6,950 nt of DNA from an uncultured Eubacteriales bacterium (GCA_934467435.1 CAKSLR010000069.1:1-6950); one strand, 5' to 3'. Positions 1-6,236 are shown, counted from the first letter of the stretch. Notes: generated by a model not told the origin, from the letters alone. Program-made: numbers and translations.

Positions 1-1
1 G

Positions 2-586
2 ATTCCCGAGGAAAAGCAGACATACTACCTCACCATCGTCTCGGGGGAAGTGCGCCGCCTCTCCCGCCTGGTATCACAACTGTTGGATCTTTCCCGTATG
101 GAGGCGGGGATACAGAAATTCAACTTCACCGATTTTGACGTGTGTGAGGTCGCCCGCCTGATTCTGATTTCGTTTGAAAGCAAAATTGATGAAAAGCGCC
201 TTGACGTTGCCTTTGAATGTGATGAGGAACGTATGATGGTGCACGCCGACCGTGACGCCATCCATCAGGTTCTTTACAATATCTGTGACAACGCCATCAA
301 ATTCTCGCGTGAGGGCGGGAAACTGCGCCTTTCCGTCACTGCGGCGGAGCGCGGTAAATACCGCATTTCCGTCTATAACGAAGGGAGCGGCGTGGCGAAG
401 GAGGATCTGCCCTACCTCTTTGACCGTTTCTTCAAGAGTGACAAGAGCCGGGGGCTTGACAAAGTGGGTGTGGGGCTGGGGCTCTATATCTGCAAGAGCG
501 TTCTGGCGGCGCATGGCGAGAGCATCCGCGCCGAGAGTGAAGAAGGAAAATATTGCGAGTTCATCTTCTCCCTGAAGCGCGCGTAA
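2..586 (+). CDS. Sensor histidine kinase, C-terminal part (5' end outside window)
   Basis: This is the cytoplasmic kinase half of a two-component sensor, which autophosphorylates on a histidine and passes the phosphate to a response regulator. The frame is open from base 2 to a TAA at 584-586, giving 194 visible residues. The first ~35 residues match the second helix of the HisKA dimerisation domain (EVRRLSRLVSQLLDLSRMEAG); the phospho-accepting His must lie just upstream of the window. The HATPase_c domain follows: N box with N93, D96, N97 and K100; a G1 box NEGSG at 126-130; an F box LFDRFF at 139-144; and a G2 box GVGLG at 156-160. The G1 box has Asn where Asp is canonical. Sensor and membrane regions are not visible, so the signal is unknown. 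It converges on the S1 gene, and its partner regulator would be expected upstream, outside the window. Confidence 0.95.
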   Translation: MPEEKQTYYLTIVSGEVRRLSRLVSQLLDLSRMEAGIQKFNFTDFDVCEVARLILISFESKIDEKRLDVAFECDEERMMVHADRDAIHQVLYNICDNAIKFSREGGKLRLSVTAAERGKYRISVYNEGSGVAKEDLPYLFDRFFKSDKSRGLDKVGVGLGLYICKSVLAAHGESIRAESEEGKYCEFIFSLKRA

Positions 587-589
587 AGA

Positions 590-633
590 AAAACGAACCG
601 TCCGCACGGCTTGCCGTGCGGACGGTTCGTTTT
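590..633. terminator. Bidirectional intrinsic terminator shared by convergent genes
   Basis: A perfect inverted repeat pairs 590-610 with 613-633. The GC-rich core is flanked by A-runs on the left and T-runs on the right, so either strand gives a stable hairpin followed by U residues: TTTT on the + strand, and TTTTT at 593-589 on the - strand. On the + strand the tip is a CUUG tetraloop closed by G-C, a known stable loop. It starts 3 nt after the kinase stop codon and 7 nt after the S1 stop codon read on the other strand, so it can end both transcripts. Confidence 0.95.
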
Positions 634-640
634 GCACCGA

Positions 641-1804
641 TCAGATGCTCTTTACGATATAAGGAGCCATTTCGGCATCCAGTTTTGCCTGTTCTGCGGC
701 AGCGGCTGCCTCTTCCGCCTCCTCTGCCTTGCGCTTATCGGCAAGCAGGAGCGCCTTGATGGAAAGGCTGAGTTTCCGCTTCTCATCATCCACTTCGGTA
801 ATCTTTACGGTTACCACATCGCCGATTTTGAGAACATCCTCCGGCTTTGCAATCTTATCCAGCGAGATCTGGGAAATGTGAATCAGACCATCCACGCCGT
901 CATACACTTCGGCAAATGCGCCGAAGGGCATCATGCTGACAATCTTGGCTTCGACGATGTCGCCCTCGCCATGCAGCTTACGGAACTGATACCAGGGATC
1001 CATTTCTTCGGTCTTGTAACCGAGGGAAATGCGCTTTGCCTCCCGATCGATATCTTTGATATAAACTTCAATCTCCTGACCGACGGAAACCACATCGGAC
1101 GGATGCTTGATCCGCTTCCAGGACAGCTCGGTGTTGTGTACCATGCCGTCCACGCCGCCGAGATCCACAAACGCACCGTAAGCCGTCATGTTCTTGACCT
1201 TGCCGGTGTAATGCTGACCGACTTCCAGCGTGTTCCACAGTTCTTCTTCCTTTGCCTTGCGCTCTGCGTTCAGGACCACACGGATGGACCCCTTTGCGCT
1301 GTTCTTGCGCTGCCCGTCGATTTCAATGATCTTGAAACGCTGCGTGGTACCGACGAGCGCCGACAAATCGCCGTCCTTCGGAACACCGGTATGGGAAGCG
1401 GGCACGAAAATCTGATTGCCGTTATACAGGATGATGATACCGCCCTTGATGACCTTCTGCACTTTGCCCTCGAGAATGTCGCCGTTTTCCTTGGCGGCGA
1501 CGATGGCGCCCCAGTTCTTATCGGCATCAATCCGCTTTTTGGAGAGGCTTGCCATGCCGTCTTTATCGCTGACGCGCATCACAAATGCCTCCACCTCATC
1601 ACCTACATGGAAGAGGTCGGACAGTTTCGCATTATCGTCATCGGTCACCTGGTCGTGAGTAATCACGCCGGTAACTTTGGCGCCGAGGTCAACATAAATT
1701 TCGTTTTGCGAAATTGCAGTGACAATGCCACGTACGGTTTCTCCTGTATGTAATGTTTTTAATGATTCTTCCAGCATTTCTTCGAAACTAACTTCTTGAT
1801 TCAT
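641..1804 (-). other. rpsA: Possible separately translated S1 protein from an internal start (387 residues)
   Basis: Codon 295 of the fusion is an ATG at 1804-1802, exactly where the IspH domain ends. The protein from here begins MNQEVSFEEMLEESLKTLHT, which resembles the N-terminus of a stand-alone S1 protein in Gram-positive bacteria, and it contains all four S1 domains. An AAAGGAGGT sequence precedes it. The first ~20 codons are AT-rich (GTT, AGT, TCA, TTA, ACA, TTA, CAT, ACA, GGA) compared with the GC-rich codons on either side, as is common just after true start codons. The frame does run through from IspH, so a full fusion is certainly encoded. Use of the internal start is inference. Confidence 0.45.
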
Positions 1805-2686
1805 AGTTTCAAATACCTCCTTTATTATATCGCCGGGTGTGGAAGCGCCCGCCGTGATAGATATGGTTCTTTTTGCCGCATCCCGCAGGAAGGGCAGAGG
1901 GAGGTCTGCCGCCGATTCCACCCATACGGTGGCGGGGCAGACGGTGCGGCACAGCGAAAAGAGCTTGCCGGTGTTGGAACTGTCACGGCCGCCAATGACG
2001 ATCATCCCGTCCGATGCCCGTGCAAGGGACAGCGCTTCTTGTTGCCTTGTTTCCGTCACACTACATATTGTATCAAATTTTTTTGCGTTTGTATAGAGGT
2101 TTTCGATAAATTTTTGAGTTTTTTTCCACTCCGCCAGGTTTTGGGTGGTCTGGACGGCAAAAATCGGCGTTTTTTCTCCAATGTTTACCTGTTTTAGAAG
2201 ATCTTCCAACTCGGCGGCAGTCTCAAAAACGTACTTTTCCCCTCTGACATGACTGAGAATGCCCTCCACTTCCGGGTGGCTGGCGGTGCCAAGGAGAAAG
2301 AACACCGTTCCCTCCCCCGTCTCGACGTCCGCAATGCGGTGAATCTTTTGCACGAAGGGGCAGGTCATATCCTCCACCCTCAGGTGGGGGTGCACCGCCG
2401 CCAGTGCATCCAGCGCGAGCCGGTCGGCAAGCGGAATGCCGTGGGTACGGATGAGGATAACCGTCAGGGTACCTTTGTCGCTCTCCGCCGCAACCGCAGG
2501 TGCCTCCGTCATGGTAATATGGCGAACGCCGCGCCGCTCAAGCGATTCATTATAAAGTCGGTTGTGAATCAAATGACCGAGAACGCACACCTGCGCCCTG
2601 CCGGAAGAAAGCAACTCTTCCACGCGCGCCGTGGCGCGCCGGACGCCAAAACAAAAACCGGCATTTTCGGCAAGGCGGACGCTCAT
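641..2686 (-). CDS. ispH: IspH-ribosomal protein S1 fusion (HMBPP reductase + four S1 domains)
   Basis: A 681-residue fusion. Residues 1-~292 are IspH, the [4Fe-4S] enzyme that reduces HMBPP to IPP and DMAPP in the last MEP-pathway step. The three cluster cysteines are C12 (AGFCFGV), C109 (MTCPFV) and C208 (TICSVT). Substrate-site residues are also present: H41, H82 (RTHG), H137 and E139 (HPEVEG), T180/T181, S236-S237-N238 and S282 (TAGAS). Four S1 RNA-binding domains follow at about 312-386, 401-474, 488-557 and 573-645, then a Glu/Ala-rich tail (~652-672). The second S1 domain is the most divergent. The ATG at 2686 overlaps the plsC stop as ATGA, and AAGGAGG (2694-2700) lies 7 nt upstream; an in-frame opening back to 2794 has no such support. 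Such fusions are known in Clostridia. The S1 part may also be translated alone (see the internal start). It is the last gene of the operon. Confidence 0.96.
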   Translation of the reverse strand: MSVRLAENAGFCFGVRRATARVEELLSSGRAQVCVLGHLIHNRLYNESLERRGVRHITMTEAPAVAAESDKGTLTVILIRTHGIPLADRLALDALAAVHPHLRVEDMTCPFVQKIHRIADVETGEGTVFFLLGTASHPEVEGILSHVRGEKYVFETAAELEDLLKQVNIGEKTPIFAVQTTQNLAEWKKTQKFIENLYTNAKKFDTICSVTETRQQEALSLARASDGMIVIGGRDSSNTGKLFSLCRTVCPATVWVESAADLPLPFLRDAAKRTISITAGASTPGDIIKEVFETMNQEVSFEEMLEESLKTLHTGETVRGIVTAISQNEIYVDLGAKVTGVITHDQVTDDDNAKLSDLFHVGDEVEAFVMRVSDKDGMASLSKKRIDADKNWGAIVAAKENGDILEGKVQKVIKGGIIILYNGNQIFVPASHTGVPKDGDLSALVGTTQRFKIIEIDGQRKNSAKGSIRVVLNAERKAKEEELWNTLEVGQHYTGKVKNMTAYGAFVDLGGVDGMVHNTELSWKRIKHPSDVVSVGQEIEVYIKDIDREAKRISLGYKTEEMDPWYQFRKLHGEGDIVEAKIVSMMPFGAFAEVYDGVDGLIHISQISLDKIAKPEDVLKIGDVVTVKITEVDDEKRKLSLSIKALLLADKRKAEEAEEAAAAAEQAKLDAEMAPYIVKSI
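1815..1823 (-). promoter_or_regulatory. Internal Shine-Dalgarno sequence at the IspH/S1 junction
   Basis: The - strand reads AAAGGAGGT, nearly the full complement of the 16S rRNA 3' end, 10 nt before the in-frame ATG at 1804. It is the strongest such match noticed in the operon, although it lies inside a coding region. A caution is that the residues it encodes (Ile-Lys-Glu-Val) are common at the end of IspH and could produce the motif by chance. Confidence 0.5.
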
Positions 2687-3348
2687 ACGAACCCCTCCTT
2701 TTCCGCATCGGCAAGAAAACCGCCGAGGCGGCAGATCTCCCCGAAAATCAAGTCGGACGCGCGGCGGTATGCCTCCGTGCCGTGTTCCCCGCACCCCTCA
2801 AACCGATCGGGCAGAATCGGCGCCCCGATGTGAAGGGTCACTCGCCGGAAGGGGGCATAGCGCTGCCCTTTCATGCAGACGGCAATCGGCAACACGGTGC
2901 AGTGCGCGTGCAACGCCAGCAAGCCCGCCCCGCTGCGGATCGGAGTATCTTTCGGATTTTTTCCGGGGCAGCGATGCCCCTGCGGAAAGACCGACACCAC
3001 TTCCCCCTCGGCAAGAAGGGCAAGCGCTTTTCGGATTGCCCCGACATCCCCGCCGCCGCGGTCCAGCGGGCATGCCCCCAGCCGACGGCAGATCCACCCG
3101 ATCAGCGGAATGGAAAAAAGTTCTTTTTTGGCAAGATACCGCACCTGCCGTGAAAGAACCGCCGCAATGGCGATGGCATCGGGCGCCCCCACGTGGTTGG
3201 CGCAGACAAGGCATGCACCCGATGCGGGAATATGCTCCGTCCCCGTTACGTGAACGCGGAAGAGAAAGCGAAAAAACGGGGCAAACACACGATGCGCGCG
3301 GCGGTAAAAGCGCCTGTCTTTTTCCGTGCGATCCTGCGATTTTCTCAC
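2683..3348 (-). CDS. plsC: PlsC-type 1-acyl-sn-glycerol-3-phosphate acyltransferase
   Basis: A 221-residue LPLAT-family acyltransferase, likely making phosphatidic acid from lysophosphatidic acid at the inner face of the membrane. The catalytic HX4D motif is NHVGAPD, with H52 and D57. The block KKELFSIPLIGW (74-85) through LGACPLDRG (90-98) fits motif II. Motif III reads FPQGHR (121-126), where the common form is FPEGTR, and VLPIAV fits motif IV. The N-terminus is basic, with a short hydrophobic stretch (about 20-30), and no clear multi-pass membrane segments are seen. The start is GTG at 3348, overlapping the cmk stop as GTGA; an AAGGAAGGG sequence lies about 12 nt upstream, which is long, so coupling to cmk is likely. 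Its stop overlaps the ispH start. The family is firm; the acyl acceptor is inferred. Confidence 0.92.
   Translation of the reverse strand: MRKSQDRTEKDRRFYRRAHRVFAPFFRFLFRVHVTGTEHIPASGACLVCANHVGAPDAIAIAAVLSRQVRYLAKKELFSIPLIGWICRRLGACPLDRGGGDVGAIRKALALLAEGEVVSVFPQGHRCPGKNPKDTPIRSGAGLLALHAHCTVLPIAVCMKGQRYAPFRRVTLHIGAPILPDRFEGCGEHGTEAYRRASDLIFGEICRLGGFLADAEKEGFV
2694..2700 (-). promoter_or_regulatory. Ribosome binding site of the ispH-S1 gene
   Basis: AAGGAGG on the - strand, 7 nt before the ATG at 2686. It lies within the last codons of plsC and settles the start of the fusion gene, since a longer in-frame opening exists upstream. Confidence 0.85.
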
Positions 3349-4025
3349 GCGCGGGTGCCGCCCTTCCTTGCTTTTTCCCGGATGATTGCGAGCGCCGCCG
3401 CAAGGGTTTCTTCCGCCGTCAGTTCCGAATTATCCAGAAAAACGGCATCCGCCGCGGGAACGGCGGGCGCGGTCTTTCTGGTGGCATCGTTTTCATCGCG
3501 GCGGCGCATATCGGCAAGCACCTCTTCTTCCCTTACCGTCATTCCCTTTTCCCGCAACTCTGCTGCACGGCGCCGTGCGCGTGCCTCGGAGGTCGCGGTT
3601 AAAAAGATCTTGACATCCGCATCCGGCAGAATGACCGTGCCGATATCCCGCCCGTCCATAATCACATCCTGCGCGCGGGCAATGGCACGCTGGGTTTCCA
3701 GTAAAAAATCCCGTACGGCGGGATGTGCCGAAACCGCCGATGCCCCCATCGAAATCTCCGGGGTGCGGATCAATCCCCCGACATCTTCCCCGCAAAGAAG
3801 CACGTGCTGCTCCCCGTTAAGAAAAGAAAGTTCCAGCCGGATCCTCGGCAGGCACGCCGCGACCGCTGCCGCATCCGCGGGGGCAATGCCCGCCCGGAGA
3901 ACAAAAAGAGCGATGGCGCGGTAAAGTGCGCCCGTATCCACATATACGATACCGAGGTGCGCGGCAACGGCGCGGGCCAGACTGCTTTTTCCGGCACCGC
4001 TCGGGCCGTCCAGTGCAATTTTCAT
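3345..4025 (-). CDS. cmk: Cytidylate kinase (CMP/dCMP kinase)
   Basis: A 226-residue enzyme, the usual length of bacterial CMP kinase, which phosphorylates CMP and dCMP with ATP in the cytoplasm. The Walker A loop GPSGAGKSS is at 7-15. YVDTGALYRAIAL (28-40) fits the start of the nucleoside-monophosphate site, and the family signature DGRDIGT is at 124-130. The Arg-rich LID follows, with RDEND (176-180), R183 and AP at 186-187 as in the usual RDxxDxxR...AP pattern, then the DNSELT block (198-203). The ATG at 4025 is 3 nt after the flavoprotein stop and 6 nt after an AAGGAG (4032-4037). Its stop overlaps the plsC GTG. Next to plsC it plausibly supplies CTP-linked lipid precursors, but its role is general. 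Confidence 0.97.
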   Translation of the reverse strand: MKIALDGPSGAGKSSLARAVAAHLGIVYVDTGALYRAIALFVLRAGIAPADAAAVAACLPRIRLELSFLNGEQHVLLCGEDVGGLIRTPEISMGASAVSAHPAVRDFLLETQRAIARAQDVIMDGRDIGTVILPDADVKIFLTATSEARARRRAAELREKGMTVREEEVLADMRRRDENDATRKTAPAVPAADAVFLDNSELTAEETLAAALAIIREKARKGGTRA

Positions 4026-4028
4026 GGT

Positions 4029-5285
4029 TTACTCCTTTTCCCGGCACATCTGCGCCGCGTAACTGCCCGCCGCATACCCGGTCGCAAACGCGATCTGCAG
4101 GTTATACCCGCCGGTATAGGCATCGACATCAAGAATTTCCCCCGCAAAGAACAGCCCGGGGCAGATTTTGGACATCATGGTTTTCGGATCGACCTGCTTC
4201 ACCGCTACGCCGCCGGAGGTGATGATTGCCTCCTCCATCGGGCGGAAGCCGGAAAGCGGCACCACGAAGTGCTTACAGAGTAAAAGCAGCGCACGGCGCT
4301 CTTCCCGCGTGACCGAATTGACTTTTTTTCGCCCGTCGATTTTCGTGCGTGCAACGACCACGGGGATCATTTTGGCAGGCAGAAGATCGGAGAGCGCATT
4401 GGCAAAATCCCGATTCGCGTACTTTTCAAAATCGGCGCAAATCCGTTTTTCGAGCATTTTTTCATCCAGTGCCGGTTTCAGATCGATTTCCGCCACAAGA
4501 GAAGAAAGTTCCTTTCCCTGCAAATGGGCGGAAGCACTGAGGATCATCGGTCCGCTGAGCCCGAAATGCGTAAACAGCATCTCACCGAAATCTTCATAAA
4601 GTGCCTTGCCACCCGCCGCCGGCAGAATCCGAAGCCCCACGTTTTTCAGGGAAAGACCCATCATGGCGGCACAGTCCCGATCCGGCGACACCAGTGGCAC
4701 AAGGGAGGGTGAGAGTGGCGTAACGGTGTGCCCGAGTGCCGCGGCAAGGCGGTATCCCGAGCCGTCCGACCCGGTAAGCGGGTAGGAACAGCCGCCGGTC
4801 GCGAGAATCACCGCGCCGCCACGGCAGGTCCCGCCCGATGTCCGCACAAGAAAATCGCCTTTCTCGTCCGGCTCGATCTGCGAGACCTTTTCCCGCACCA
4901 CACGTGCCCCCGACGCGTAGCGGGCAAGCGCCGCCACCACATCCCCGGCACGGTCGGAAACAGGAAAAACCCGCCTCCCCCGTTCGGTCTTCAAAGGCAC
5001 GCCAAGGTCTTCAAAAAATGCCTTTGTTCTTGCCGGCGGGAACGCCGTCATGGTGGCGTATAAGAAGCGGGCATTGCGGGTTACGTTCTCTAAAACTTCC
5101 GCGGGGGTGCAATCATTCGTCAGATTGCAGCGCCCTTTCCCGGTAATTGCCAGTTTTCTGCCGAGGTGCCGGTTCGGTTCGAATACCGTCACACGCGCCC
5201 CGGCAGAGGCAGCGGTGCCCGCTGCCATCATGCCGGCGGCACCGCCCCCGACGACCAGAACTTCACGCCCCTCAGCGTTTTGCAT
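4029..5285 (-). CDS. HI0933/BaiN-like FAD-dependent oxidoreductase
   Basis: A 418-residue flavoprotein of the HI0933 family (also annotated as BaiN-like or aminoacetone-oxidase-like NAD(P)/FAD-dependent enzyme). The N-terminal Rossmann dinucleotide loop is GGGAAG (13-18), with an acidic end of the second strand (TVFEPN). The family block LGRKLAITGKGRCNLTN is at 41-57. A second FAD-contact block LATGGCSYP begins at 161, EMLFTHFGLSGP is at 235-246, TSGGV at 356-360, and the C-terminal FAGEILDVDAYTGGYNLQIA starts at 380. The length is typical. The substrate is not known for most members, and nothing here points to bile-acid metabolism. The start at 5285 puts the Rossmann loop close to the N-terminus and overlaps the regulator gene by 14 nt; its ribosome site is weak, so coupling is likely. 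A TTG at 5324 would add 13 unconvincing residues. Confidence 0.92.
   Translation of the reverse strand: MQNAEGREVLVVGGGAAGMMAAGTAASAGARVTVFEPNRHLGRKLAITGKGRCNLTNDCTPAEVLENVTRNARFLYATMTAFPPARTKAFFEDLGVPLKTERGRRVFPVSDRAGDVVAALARYASGARVVREKVSQIEPDEKGDFLVRTSGGTCRGGAVILATGGCSYPLTGSDGSGYRLAAALGHTVTPLSPSLVPLVSPDRDCAAMMGLSLKNVGLRILPAAGGKALYEDFGEMLFTHFGLSGPMILSASAHLQGKELSSLVAEIDLKPALDEKMLEKRICADFEKYANRDFANALSDLLPAKMIPVVVARTKIDGRKKVNSVTREERRALLLLCKHFVVPLSGFRPMEEAIITSGGVAVKQVDPKTMMSKICPGLFFAGEILDVDAYTGGYNLQIAFATGYAAGSYAAQMCREKE
4032..4037 (-). promoter_or_regulatory. Ribosome binding site of cmk
   Basis: AAGGAG on the - strand, 6 nt before the cmk ATG at 4025. It overlaps the last codons of the flavoprotein gene, so terminating ribosomes could restart here. 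Confidence 0.8.
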
Positions 5286-6132
5286 ATACGTTATACTCGT
5301 CCCAGATCCGCTCCAACTTATCAAAGCGGGCGGTGACTTCCGCCTGCTTTTTCTTGGTGATGGCGACTAGGATGGCGTTGATGATACTGAGCGGCGCAAC
5401 CAGCGAATCGACAAACGAAGCCATATCGCTCTGTGCGGTCAGCACATAATCGGCATCTCCCACAATCGGGGAAATGGTACTGTCGGTCAGAGCAATGACG
5501 CGCGCGCCCTGCGCATGTGCGTACTTGACAGCCTGAATGATTTTTGTGGAATACCGGGGAAAACTGATGGCAAAGACCACGTCATCCGGTCCGATATCGA
5601 GCATCTGCTCATACACTTCCCCGCTGCTGGTCGGCTGCACGAATTTGACATTATCGAATACCAACCCCAGGTTGAAATTCAGAAACGATGCAAGCGAGGC
5701 GGAAGAGCGGACGCCGAAAATGTAAATCCGGCGGGCGCTGACCATGGCATCCACCGCGCCGTCAAACATCTTACGGTCAATGGTCTCCAGCGTATATTTG
5801 ATCTTCCGGATATCCGACTGCAACACACTCTCCAGCATATCGCCGTTGCCGTAACGGATGTTGGAAACCTGAATCCGCTGATTGGAGGTCAGCTTGGCAC
5901 GCACGAGTTCCTGAACGGCGTGCTGCATTTCGGGGTACCCTTCATACCCGAGTTCCAGCGCAAACCGCACGACCGTAGACTCGGATACATTCACCATGCT
6001 GCCGAGTCGGGAAGCCGTCATATACGCCGCCTTATCATAATTGTCCATGATTGCTGCCGCAATTTTTTTCTGCCCTTTGGAAAAGGTAGAATGTTTGGCG
6101 CGAATCCGACTTTCAATATCGTTGTTTTCCAT
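5272..6132 (-). CDS. MurR/RpiR family transcriptional regulator (HTH + SIS)
   Basis: A 286-residue regulator, the normal family length. The N-terminal HTH_6 domain spans about residues 1-77, with the helix-turn-helix around 39-65 (TASRLGSMVNVSESTVVRFA). A SIS phosphosugar-binding domain covers about 134-255, starting at RRIYIFGVRSSA; its likely ligand loops are GVRSSAS (from residue 140), SFPRYS (190-195) and ALTDST. Members usually sense sugar phosphates or N-acetylmuramic acid phosphate; the ligand here cannot be read from the sequence. The ATG at 6132 is chosen because AAAGGAG lies 9 nt upstream; an in-frame ATG at 6177 would fall only a few bases from the predicted transcription start. 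It leads the operon, and inverted repeats at its promoter suggest self-regulation. Confidence 0.93.
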   Translation of the reverse strand: MENNDIESRIRAKHSTFSKGQKKIAAAIMDNYDKAAYMTASRLGSMVNVSESTVVRFALELGYEGYPEMQHAVQELVRAKLTSNQRIQVSNIRYGNGDMLESVLQSDIRKIKYTLETIDRKMFDGAVDAMVSARRIYIFGVRSSASLASFLNFNLGLVFDNVKFVQPTSSGEVYEQMLDIGPDDVVFAISFPRYSTKIIQAVKYAHAQGARVIALTDSTISPIVGDADYVLTAQSDMASFVDSLVAPLSIINAILVAITKKKQAEVTARFDKLERIWDEYNVYAKR

Positions 6133-6141
6133 CACAAGATA

Positions 6142-6148
6142 CTCCTTT
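6142..6148 (-). promoter_or_regulatory. Ribosome binding site of the RpiR-family gene
   Basis: AAAGGAG on the - strand, 9 nt before the ATG at 6132. It decides the start against the in-frame ATG at 6177. Confidence 0.85.
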
Positions 6149-6150
6149 AC

Positions 6151-6164
6151 CCCGCCGCGGCGGG
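6151..6164. repeat. GC-rich perfect palindrome in the operon leader
   Basis: CCCGCCGCGGCGGG is a perfect 14-bp palindrome, 2 nt upstream of the AAAGGAG of the regulator gene and inside the predicted 5' leader of roughly 47 nt. As RNA it could form a 5-bp GC stem with a CGCG loop close to the ribosome site; as DNA it could be a protein site. Either role is inference. Confidence 0.5.
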
Positions 6165-6185
6165 TCTTTTCATCCATCCACGCTC

Positions 6186-6214
6186 ATTATAGCACGGGAT
6201 TTTTTATTTTGCAA
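6186..6214 (-). promoter_or_regulatory. Sigma-A promoter of the five-gene operon
   Basis: On the - strand a -35 TTGCAA (6214-6209) is followed by a 17-nt spacer and a perfect -10 TATAAT (6191-6186), with TG one base upstream making an extended -10. The surroundings are AT-rich. Transcription would begin near 6179-6180, about 47 nt before the regulator ATG. No second promoter is evident down to the terminator near 590, so the transcript may be about 5.6 kb. Confidence 0.85.
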
Positions 6215-6236
6215 GATGAGATGCAAAAAATGCATC
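6207..6236. promoter_or_regulatory. Overlapping TGCA inverted repeats at the operon promoter (candidate operator)
   Basis: Three TGCA boxes lie at 6210-6213, 6222-6225 and 6231-6234. They form two inverted repeats: TTTTGCA (6207-6213) with TGCAAAA (6222-6228) across 8 nt, and GATGCA (6220-6225) with TGCATC (6231-6236) across 5 nt. The first covers the -35 hexamer, the second lies just upstream. This placement suits a repressor, most simply the RpiR-family protein encoded next to it, but binding is not shown. Confidence 0.5.

Noticed and set aside
74..637. Open frame of 187 codons on the - strand across the histidine kinase
   Set aside because: It starts within the terminator and is antisense to clear HisKA/HATPase motifs, so it is a shadow frame.
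611..1753. Long open frame (380 codons) on the + strand, antisense to the S1 domains
   Set aside because: It begins inside the terminator hairpin, has no ribosome site and matches no family seen; the opposite strand carries a conserved gene whose codon bias keeps this frame open.
1824..1829. TATAAT on the - strand just before the internal S1 start, as a possible internal promoter
   Set aside because: No -35-like hexamer lies 16-18 nt upstream (the matching position reads GCGGGC), and there is no extended TG. The AT-rich run is better explained by the possible translation start.
2687..2794. N-terminal extension of the IspH fusion back to an in-frame start at 2794
   Set aside because: The extension lies inside plsC, has no ribosome site and adds Arg-rich sequence before the normal IspH N-terminus; the ATG at 2686 has AAGGAGG and the ATGA overlap.
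2631..3602. Open frame of 323 codons on the + strand across plsC and cmk
   Set aside because: Arg/Pro-rich low-complexity translation typical of the reverse of GC-rich genes; the - strand genes here are firmly identified.
6133..6177. Longer RpiR-family protein from the ATG at 6177
   Set aside because: The predicted transcript starts only 2-3 nt before it, it would have no ribosome site, and the extra 15 residues do not look like the family N-terminus. A leaderless start cannot be fully excluded.
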